A stretch of 64,000 nucleotides of DNA, from assembly GCA_016705005.1 (NCBI GenBank), contig JADIZB010000039.1:1-64000 (forward strand). Direction: 5' to 3'. Position numbers and translations under genes: made by a program. Of the stretch, positions 27,458-34,335 are shown one piece after another. This DNA comes from Bacteroidales bacterium (GTDB taxonomy: Bacteria > Bacteroidota > Bacteroidia > Bacteroidales > Lentimicrobiaceae). How positions within the stretch are numbered: the stretch's first letter is position 1; each line of letters starts with the position of its first letter. The notes under the pieces are model-generated. The model ran no database searches and was not told where the DNA came from. It worked only from the letters and a program-made list of their open reading frames with translations.

Positions 27458-30412
27458 ATGAACCCGCTCAGATCACTGTTTTTTTTAATTCTTCTCTTAA
27501 CCCTATCATTAAGTGTCAGCGCTCAGCAATCCTTGTCTCCGGCTGATTTTGTGGATCCGTTCATTGGCACGGGCGGGCACGGACATACATTTCCTGGTGC
27601 TACTGCCCCATTTGGTATGGTCCAGCTCAGTCCTGATACCCGGCTCGAAGGTTGGGACGGATGCGGCGGGTATCATTATAGTGATGAGTACATCTATGGC
27701 TTCAGTCATACGCATCTGAGCGGGACAGGTGTTCCCGATTACTGTGATATTTTGTTTATGCCATTTACAGACGAAGTTATATGGAACAGTGGATCCGACG
27801 GAAAAAAAGGTTACCGGAGTCATTTCGGCCATGGCAGGGAATCGGCAAATCCTGGGTATTACAGTGTTTTCCTTGAAGATTATGGTATTGAGGCTGAGTT
27901 AACCGCTACTACAAGGACAGGTATACACAGGTATACTTTTCCCGTTGGACAGAAGCAATCTGTAATGGTTGATCTTGCTCACCGCGATAAAGTGACCGGC
28001 TCCTGGATTCGGGTTGTTAGTCCATATGAAATTGAAGGTTACCGTGGATCAACCGGATGGGCAAGAGATCAAAGGGTCTACTTTGCAGCAAAATTCTCAA
28101 AACCGTTCAAAGCTTCCGGGTTTGCTCTGAATGATTCTGTTGTCAATGCCAATGGTTTTTTGGAAGGGGTAAATCTTAAATCCTGGTTCGGCTTTAATGA
28201 GAATGAAGGTCAGTCTGTTACCATTAGTGTGGCAATATCAGCAGTGAGTGCAGAAAACGCCAGAATGAACCTTGAAAGTGAAACTGCCGGTCTTGATTTC
28301 AACCAGATCAGGCAGGCCACGGCTGCCTCCTGGAACCGGGAACTGGGCAAAATAGAAGTTAAAGGAGGCGCAAAAGAACAGAAAACTGTATTTTATACAG
28401 CCTTGTATCATACCATGGTCAGTCCGAATACCTATTCGGATGTGGACGGATCATACCTCGGGCGTGATTTCAAAGTACACAATGCCGGGAAATCAGGGTA
28501 TTACACAGTATTTTCTCTTTGGGATACTTACAGGGCTCTGCATCCACTGATGACCATCATCGACAGAAGGAGGACAAATGATTTTATTAATACATTCCTG
28601 CGGCAGTATCAGGAAGGTGGAATGCTTCCTGTGTGGGAGCTATCTGCCAACGAAACATGGTGTATGATCGGCTACCATGCAGTCCCTGTAATTGCGGATG
28701 CCTGGATAAAAGGTATCAGGGATTATGATGGGGAACTGGCATTGAAAGCAATGATAAACAGTGCTTCAAAAGATATTTTCGGTCTTGATCATTATAAAAA
28801 ATATGGTTTTATACCTGCAGGACTTGAATCTGAATCAGTTTCGAAAACATTGGAATATGCATATGACGACTGGTGTATAGCCAGGTTGGCAGAAAGCCTT
28901 GGTAAGGATAGCGTGAGTGCATCGTTCTATCAAAGGGCCCAGTCATACAAACACCTTTTCGACCCTGTGTCAGGCCATATGCGCGCCCGGTTTAATGGCG
29001 GGTGGTTTAACCCCTTCGACCCTTCAGAAGTGAACTTTAACTACACTGAAGCCAATTCATGGCAATACAGCTTCAGTGTTCCTCAGGATATTGATGGTTT
29101 CATACAGATGCATGGCGGAAAAGAAAAATCTTCAGAATTTCTGGACAGACTCTTTTCTGTATCATCGATGACTACAGGTCGTGAGCAGTCAGACATCACA
29201 GGCCTTATCGGTCAATATGCCCATGGTAATGAACCCAGCCACCATATTGCATACCTGTATAATTACTTTGGAAAACCATGGAAAACCCAGGAAAAAATCA
29301 GCCGGATTCTGAAGGAGTTTTATACAGCCAAACCTGATGGATTAATCGGAAATGAGGATTGTGGGCAAATGTCGGCCTGGGCTGTTCTCAGTTCCATCGG
29401 GTTTTATCAGGTATGTCCCGGGAATGAGGAATACGCCATTGGAAGTCCGGCTTTTGAAGAATCGGCGATAAACCTTGAGAATGGAAATACATTCCGTGTT
29501 AAAGCGGTCAATCTTTCTGATAAAAACATCTATATCAGGCAGGCAAGCCTCAACAACAGCATAATAAACAGAAGTTACCTTACTCATACCGAAATTATGA
29601 ACGGTGGTGAACTGGTGTTGACAATGGGGCCTGATCCTGAGAAATCATTCGGAACAGGGCCGGGCAATGAACCTTCAACACGGATAGAAGGTAAGTCAGT
29701 GCTTGCTGCACCATGGGCGAATCCTTCTGACAGGATCTTCAGGGGTGAAATGACACTAAACTTATCGGCAGAGCCGGGTTCAATAATCACCTATACAACC
29801 GATGGCACTGACCCTGGTCCTGAATCTGAAGTTTATCTCCAGCCCATCAGGATTTCCAAAACCACTATACTGAAATTCACAGCTGCAAAACCCGGTTTTA
29901 TTTCTCCTTCACCACAGTTATCTATCTTGACAAAAATGCCGGAAGCCATTGAGATGGTCTCATTGACTGAATTCGCATCTCAGTATTCAGGAAGCGGATT
30001 GAATAATCTCATTGATGGATTGAAAGGAAGCTCAGACTTCAGACTGGGCGGCTGGCAGGGCTTCGAGGGTAAGGATATTGAGGCTGTGATCAGGTTAACT
30101 GACAATCGGACAATCAGGTCAATTTCACTGGGCTGTTTTCAGGACATCAATTCCTGGATATTTTTCCCTTCTTCTGTTGAATTATGGACTTCTGCTGATG
30201 GCTTGACGTATTCAAAAGCAGGTGAACTGCTCAATGATTTCCCTGCAGAAAAATGGGGCTCATTTTCGAAAGAATTCACTTTCAGTAACCTGAACATTAA
30301 AGACCGGTTGATTAAACTCAGGGTAAATAATGCAGGTACCTGCCCTTCGTGGCATCCAGGTAAAGGAAACCCAACCTGGATATTTGCAGATGAAATAAGC
30401 TTTGGTTTCTGA
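27458..30412 (+). CDS. GH92 family alpha-mannosidase with accessory C-terminal domains
   Basis: 984 residues with a signal peptide (SLFFLILLLTLSLSVSAQ). GH92 hallmarks: DPFIGTGGHGHTFPGATAPFGMVQLSPDT, GCGGYHYSDEYIYGFSHTHLSGTG, MLPVWELSANETWCMIGYHAVPVIADAW and IGNEDCGQMSAWAVLSSIGFYQVCPG, the last carrying the conserved acidic residues. After about residue 760 come a chitobiase/beta-hexosaminidase-type domain (SAEPGSIITYTTDGTDPGPES) and an F5/8-type discoidin-like domain (about 835-984). GH92 enzymes are calcium-dependent exo-mannosidases trimming alpha-linked mannose from glycans. A perfect -7 box TAGGTTTG lies at 27389-27396. There is no SusC/D neighbour. Confidence 0.93.
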   Translation: MNPLRSLFFLILLLTLSLSVSAQQSLSPADFVDPFIGTGGHGHTFPGATAPFGMVQLSPDTRLEGWDGCGGYHYSDEYIYGFSHTHLSGTGVPDYCDILFMPFTDEVIWNSGSDGKKGYRSHFGHGRESANPGYYSVFLEDYGIEAELTATTRTGIHRYTFPVGQKQSVMVDLAHRDKVTGSWIRVVSPYEIEGYRGSTGWARDQRVYFAAKFSKPFKASGFALNDSVVNANGFLEGVNLKSWFGFNENEGQSVTISVAISAVSAENARMNLESETAGLDFNQIRQATAASWNRELGKIEVKGGAKEQKTVFYTALYHTMVSPNTYSDVDGSYLGRDFKVHNAGKSGYYTVFSLWDTYRALHPLMTIIDRRRTNDFINTFLRQYQEGGMLPVWELSANETWCMIGYHAVPVIADAWIKGIRDYDGELALKAMINSASKDIFGLDHYKKYGFIPAGLESESVSKTLEYAYDDWCIARLAESLGKDSVSASFYQRAQSYKHLFDPVSGHMRARFNGGWFNPFDPSEVNFNYTEANSWQYSFSVPQDIDGFIQMHGGKEKSSEFLDRLFSVSSMTTGREQSDITGLIGQYAHGNEPSHHIAYLYNYFGKPWKTQEKISRILKEFYTAKPDGLIGNEDCGQMSAWAVLSSIGFYQVCPGNEEYAIGSPAFEESAINLENGNTFRVKAVNLSDKNIYIRQASLNNSIINRSYLTHTEIMNGGELVLTMGPDPEKSFGTGPGNEPSTRIEGKSVLAAPWANPSDRIFRGEMTLNLSAEPGSIITYTTDGTDPGPESEVYLQPIRISKTTILKFTAAKPGFISPSPQLSILTKMPEAIEMVSLTEFASQYSGSGLNNLIDGLKGSSDFRLGGWQGFEGKDIEAVIRLTDNRTIRSISLGCFQDINSWIFFPSSVELWTSADGLTYSKAGELLNDFPAEKWGSFSKEFTFSNLNIKDRLIKLRVNNAGTCPSWHPGKGNPTWIFADEISFGF

Positions 30413-30431
30413 AATACATTATCTTCGGGGA

Positions 30432-31055
30432 ATGAATCCTGATGGTCTTGATTTATTTGCTCAATGGGCCCGCGAATCCGGCAATCTCGGGCTCGTCAGC
30501 TGCAGCAGCGGAAATTTGTCGCACCGGCTTGACAATGGTTCCATGCTGATATCCGGCACCGGCACCTGGTTGCCCTACCTGAGCAATGATCAGATCGCAC
30601 ACATGTCCATTGACAGTGATGAAAGCTATAATACTGTTAAACCATCGGGTGAATTCCGGCTTCACAGGGAAATATACAGAAAAAGAAAAGATATTGATAC
30701 CATTCTGCATTTTCAGTCACCATCTGCCACTACTGTAGCCTGCATGGATCTGATACCTGATTACAATGTTATTATAGAGGTTCCGGTCTATATCGGAAGA
30801 ATAGGCCATATAAACTATATCAGCCCCGGATCGGAAGAGCTGGCTGATAAGGCAAGCGAAGTGATGATGGAAGCAGACCTCCTGCAACTGGCCAACCATG
30901 GACAGGTTGTTTGTGGGACAGGTTTCAGGGATACAATACAGAAAGCCGTATTTTTTGAACTGGCCTGCTCCATATTGTTAAAAAGTAATTTCAATGCCAA
31001 ACCATTATCTTTGGAAAACATAAAACAGCTGAATCAGTATCTAAAGGAAAAATAA
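30432..31055 (+). CDS. class II aldolase/adducin-family protein with altered metal motif
   Basis: 207 residues from ATG 30432; the TTG at 30402 would overlap GH92. Class II aldolase features: GLVSCSSGNLSHRLDNGSMLISGTGTWL, EFRLHREIYRKRKDIDTILHFQSPSATTVAC and LQLANHGQVVCG. The usual HxH metal pair reads HFQ, so the second histidine is glutamine. It could be a sugar-phosphate aldolase or a dehydratase relative; I cannot choose. Located 19 bp after GH92, suggesting linkage to sugar use. Confidence 0.8.
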   Translation: MNPDGLDLFAQWARESGNLGLVSCSSGNLSHRLDNGSMLISGTGTWLPYLSNDQIAHMSIDSDESYNTVKPSGEFRLHREIYRKRKDIDTILHFQSPSATTVACMDLIPDYNVIIEVPVYIGRIGHINYISPGSEELADKASEVMMEADLLQLANHGQVVCGTGFRDTIQKAVFFELACSILLKSNFNAKPLSLENIKQLNQYLKEK

Positions 31056-31074
31056 TAAATAAACCTTCTCGAAT

Positions 31075-31087
31075 GTACAGACTGTAC
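31075..31087. promoter_or_regulatory. 13-bp palindrome between the aldolase gene and serA
   Basis: GTACAG-A-CTGTAC, perfect 6-bp arms, about 60 bp upstream of the serA promoter. A possible operator; no regulator is assignable. Confidence 0.3.
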
Positions 31088-31144
31088 GTTTCCGAACGGA
31101 ATTAGTAATCTTTGATCGAAAACGAACAGAAAAATGAATCAAAA

Positions 31145-31176
31145 TTTGTTTAGATCAATTATCCTTTTTACTTTTA
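31145..31176 (+). promoter_or_regulatory. serA promoter
   Basis: TTTG at 31145-31148, 20 bp, TACTTTTA at 31169-31176; ATG is 30 bp downstream. Confidence 0.55.
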
Positions 31177-31205
31177 TTGTGAATTTCTAAAAATTACTCC
31201 CAAAC

Positions 31206-32129
31206 ATGAAAAAAGTTCTTGTTGCTACCGACAAACCGTTTGCAAAAGTTGCAGTGGATGGAATCAGACAAATCGTGGAAAAAGCTGGTTATGAGCTGAT
31301 ATTGCTTGAGAAGTACACTGAACAATCCGACTTTGTTAAAGCCATTGAAAATGTAGATGCAGTAATAATCCGTAGCGATATTGCTGACCGGGCTGTTATC
31401 GAAGCAGGAAAAAATCTTAAGATCATTGTCCGTGCAGGCGCCGGATATGACAACATTGACCTGGCTGCAGCTTCTGAGCGTAAAGTAGTTGCAATGAATA
31501 CACCAGGGCAAAATTCAAATGCTGTAGCTGAGCTTGCGCTTGGCATGATGGTTTATATGGCAAGAAGTTGCTTTAACGGATCATCAGGAACTGAACTCAG
31601 GGGCAAAACTCTTGGAATCCATGCTTATGGCAATGTTGGTAAATATGTGGCAGCTATTGCCCGGGGATTTGGAATGGAGATATATGCCTTTGATCCCTTT
31701 GTACCTGCCATAACAATGGAGAAGGACGGAGTCACACCTGTTGCTACCGTTGAGGAATTATACAGCAAATGCCAGTACATTTCACTTCATATTCCTGCGA
31801 ATTCACAAACTAAAAAATCTATCGGGTTTGACCTCCTTTCAAAGATGCCAAAAGGCGCTACCCTGGTTAATACAGCCAGAAAAGAAGTCATTGACGAAGA
31901 TGGATTGCTGAAAATATTTGGTGAAAGACCTGATTTCAAATACCTGAGTGATATTGAACCGGACTGCAAGGCGGAATTTTCAGAAAATTACACCGGCAGA
32001 TACTTCTTTACACCAAAGAAAATGGGAGCGCAGACATCTGAAGCCAATGTCAATGCAGGTCTTGCCGCAGCAAGGCAGATTGTTGATTTCCTTGAAAACG
32101 GAGTTACAACTTATCAGGTAAACAAATAA
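31206..32129 (+). CDS. serA: D-3-phosphoglycerate dehydrogenase (short form)
   Basis: 307 residues. D-isomer 2-hydroxyacid dehydrogenase fold: IIVRAGAGYDNIDLAAASERKVVAMNTPGQNSNAVAELALGMMVYMAR, Rossmann GKTLGIHAYGNVGKYVAAIARGFGMEI, substrate-site arginine and glutamate regions (NTARKEVIDEDGL; SDIEPD) and catalytic-histidine region (FFTPKKMGAQTSEANVNAG). Note that the usual P-H-x-G segment reads PKKMGAQT, so the canonical histidine is not obvious. It lacks the C-terminal ACT domain. First step of serine synthesis. In many Bacteroidota serC precedes it and DUF1015 follows; serC is absent here. Confidence 0.85.
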   Translation: MKKVLVATDKPFAKVAVDGIRQIVEKAGYELILLEKYTEQSDFVKAIENVDAVIIRSDIADRAVIEAGKNLKIIVRAGAGYDNIDLAAASERKVVAMNTPGQNSNAVAELALGMMVYMARSCFNGSSGTELRGKTLGIHAYGNVGKYVAAIARGFGMEIYAFDPFVPAITMEKDGVTPVATVEELYSKCQYISLHIPANSQTKKSIGFDLLSKMPKGATLVNTARKEVIDEDGLLKIFGERPDFKYLSDIEPDCKAEFSENYTGRYFFTPKKMGAQTSEANVNAGLAAARQIVDFLENGVTTYQVNK

Positions 32130-32284
32130 CATCAACAGCCTGAACTAAAACAGCCGAATCTGGTTTTTTATCGGGTTCAGATTTATTGACCAATCATAAC
32201 CATTTATAGAAACAGGTGTTTCAGTAAAGCCTGATTATACGATAACACCAGCATAAGGAATATTAACCAACAAAACTTGTACAC

Positions 32285-32695
32285 ATGGATTCTGAACTCG
32301 AAAAAGCAGTAACATTCTTCAGGTTTGAAGATTTGAGAATTTATCATAAAGCGCTTGATTATATCGAGTGGGTAACTAAGAAAACCGGCTTATTTCCCAA
32401 TGATACTCAGGCAAGTATCGGAACCAGATTTAATTTATCAGCACAGGCAATCGCTCTTAATATTTCGGAAGGTTCTGCGAGGAACAAGAGCCAGTTTATA
32501 TATTATCTCAAGATGGCAAAGAGTGCAGTAAGAGAATGTGTTGTATTTACAACACTTTCTGCCAAACTTGGGTACCTGAACGAACATGATGTAGAAGAAT
32601 CCCGCGGTCAGCTTATGGAAATGACCAAAATGATCGGGGCCCTGATCGGATCACTTCAACGGGCTACTGATCTTAATATGGAAGATCCGGATTAA
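32285..32695 (+). CDS. four-helix-bundle protein (S23/IVP family)
   Basis: 136 residues. It matches the four-helix-bundle family first seen encoded in intervening sequences of 23S rRNA: FRFEDLRIYHKALDYIEWVTKKTGLFPNDT..., GTRFNLSAQAIALNISEGSARNKSQFIYYLKMAKSAVRECVV and a C-terminal helix with ESRGQLMEMTKMIGALIGSL. Family members form pentamers, function unknown. It sits between serA and DUF1015 with its own terminator-like hairpin behind it, so it looks like an independent insertion. Confidence 0.88.
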   Translation: MDSELEKAVTFFRFEDLRIYHKALDYIEWVTKKTGLFPNDTQASIGTRFNLSAQAIALNISEGSARNKSQFIYYLKMAKSAVRECVVFTTLSAKLGYLNEHDVEESRGQLMEMTKMIGALIGSLQRATDLNMEDPD

Positions 32696-32716
32696 CCTGG
32701 CCTGCTTCGAAATTTT

Positions 32717-32746
32717 AACCTGAAAGCCACAGGTTAGTATTTTTTG
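32717..32746 (+). terminator. terminator-like hairpin after the four-helix-bundle gene
   Basis: AACCTG (32717-32722) pairs with CAGGTT (32730-32735), 7-nt loop, followed by AGTATTTTTTG. Confidence 0.5.
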
Positions 32747-32762
32747 TTCAAATTTTATTCAA

Positions 32763-32817
32763 TACTTTTGCCTCATCCGGCAACCAGGTTGACTCCAGTA
32801 ACCTGATCTGCCGGATG
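32763..32817 (+). promoter_or_regulatory. -7 box and 5'-end stem-loop of the DUF1015 mRNA
   Basis: TACTTTTG (32763-32770) is a perfect -7 box and puts transcription start near 32775. That is where CATCCGGCA (32774-32782) begins; it pairs with TGCCGGATG (32809-32817) and encloses a second stem CAGGTT/AACCTG with a 9-nt loop. The mRNA would start with this hairpin, 57 nt before the ATG. Confidence 0.55.
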
Positions 32818-32874
32818 GATTGTTTTCAATACCTGCAATGATTCCGAAAATCACTAACCTAATAATAAATACAT

Positions 32875-34122
32875 ATGGCAATCCTTAAACCATTCAGGGG
32901 GCTCAGGCCTCCGAAGGAAATATCACAAAAACTGGCTTCCAGACCTTATGATGTGCTTAATTCACAGGAAGCCAGAATTGAAGCTGAAGGAAACCCTTAT
33001 TCATTGTTACATATTATCAAGCCTGAGATCGACCTGCCTGCCGGAATCGACGAACATCTTCAGGAAGTCTATGATAAGGCCCGTGACAATTTTCATATGT
33101 TCAGGGATAAAGGATGGCTTATCCAGGATAATGAAGAATACCTCTATATTTATGCCCAAACCATGAACGGCAGAACACAGTATGGTATTGTCGGATGTGC
33201 CGGTGTTGAGGACTACCTGAATGGTATTATTAAAAAACATGAACTCACCAGAAAAGACAAGGAAGAAGACCGGATGAAACATGTGCGGATAACCAATGCA
33301 AACATGGAACCGGTCTTTTTCACTTATCCTGCTGTTGCAGAAATTGACACAATTGTTGAAGGAATTGTCAAAGCGAATGAACCGGATTACGACTTCACTG
33401 CCGACGATGGTTTTGGTCATCATTTCTGGGTAATCAGGGATCTGTCAGTTGTAGAAAAAATTGTCTCACTGTTCGAAAAGGTACCTTGTACTTACGTTGC
33501 TGACGGACATCACCGTACAGCAGCTGCAGCCCTGGTTGGCAATGAAAAGAAATTAAACAATCCAGGCCATTCAGGAAATGAAGAATATAATTTTTTCCTG
33601 GCCGTGCATTTCCCTTCTGATCAGCTCACCATAATTGATTATAACAGGGTAGTTAAAGATCTTAACGGCCTTTCGATTGAAGACTTTATGGTCAGCCTCG
33701 GAAAAGTTTTTGAAATCACTGAAAAAGGTTCAGAAATCTATAAACCTGATCGTCTTCACAATTTCAGCATGTATATCGGCGGAAAATGGTATTCGCTCAC
33801 CGCCAGGCAAGGTACTTACAATGATCATGACCCTATCGGGGTGCTTGATGTAACCGTACTTTCACAGCTTGTACTTGATAATATCCTTGGTATCACCGAT
33901 CTCCGTACATCAAAGAGGATAGACTTCGTTGGTGGTATCCGCGGATTGGGTGAATTAAAAAGAAGGGTTGACAGTGGTGAAATGGCTGTTGCCTTTGCTC
34001 TTTATCCTGTCTCGCTGCAGCAGCTTATTGATATTGCAGATTCAGGCAATATCATGCCACCCAAAACCACCTGGTTTGAACCCAAGTTAAGGAGCGGATT
34101 GATTGTGCATTCACTTGATTAA
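32875..34122 (+). CDS. DUF1015 family protein
   Basis: 415 residues matching DUF1015: ILKPFRGLRPPKEISQKLASRPYDVLNSQEARIEAEGNPYSLLHIIKPEIDLP, HELTRKDKEEDRMKHV, the strongly conserved YVADGHHRTAAA and RIDFVGGIRGLGELKRRVDSGEMAVAFALYPVS. Cytoplasmic. The family commonly neighbours serA/serC; a role in amino-acid metabolism or kinase-like chemistry has been suggested but I do not assert one. Confidence 0.9.
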   Translation: MAILKPFRGLRPPKEISQKLASRPYDVLNSQEARIEAEGNPYSLLHIIKPEIDLPAGIDEHLQEVYDKARDNFHMFRDKGWLIQDNEEYLYIYAQTMNGRTQYGIVGCAGVEDYLNGIIKKHELTRKDKEEDRMKHVRITNANMEPVFFTYPAVAEIDTIVEGIVKANEPDYDFTADDGFGHHFWVIRDLSVVEKIVSLFEKVPCTYVADGHHRTAAAALVGNEKKLNNPGHSGNEEYNFFLAVHFPSDQLTIIDYNRVVKDLNGLSIEDFMVSLGKVFEITEKGSEIYKPDRLHNFSMYIGGKWYSLTARQGTYNDHDPIGVLDVTVLSQLVLDNILGITDLRTSKRIDFVGGIRGLGELKRRVDSGEMAVAFALYPVSLQQLIDIADSGNIMPPKTTWFEPKLRSGLIVHSLD

Positions 34123-34132
34123 ACAACAACAT

Positions 34133-34312
34133 ATGGAGACAACAGAAAGAGTATTCAAAGCAATGAGCGAAGCCGGCAAGCCAATGAAAGCCGGAGAAAT
34201 AGCAGAATTGACAGGAATGGATAAAAAAGATGTCGACAATGCCATAAAAAAACTCAAAAAGGAGGAGAAAATAATATCGCCTAAGGTGTGCTATTATGAA
34301 CCAAAGAAATAA
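34133..34312 (+). CDS. small winged-helix/HTH protein
   Basis: 59 residues from ATG 34133 (METTERVFKAMSEAGKPMKAGEIAELTGMDKKDVDNAIKKLKKEEKIISPKVCYYEPKK), a MarR/ArsR-like winged helix with a recognition helix around KKDVDNAIKKLKK. It follows DUF1015 by 10 bp and ends at a terminator, so it is probably the last gene of that unit. Binding targets unknown. Confidence 0.8.
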   Translation: METTERVFKAMSEAGKPMKAGEIAELTGMDKKDVDNAIKKLKKEEKIISPKVCYYEPKK

Positions 34313-34315
34313 AAA

Positions 34316-34332
34316 ACGGGGCTAAGCCCCGT
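34316..34332. terminator. bidirectional terminator between the HTH gene and the hybrid kinase gene
   Basis: ACGGGGC-TAA-GCCCCGT with A-run on the left and T-run on the right, so it can stop transcription from both converging genes. Confidence 0.85.
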
Positions 34333-34335
34333 TTT

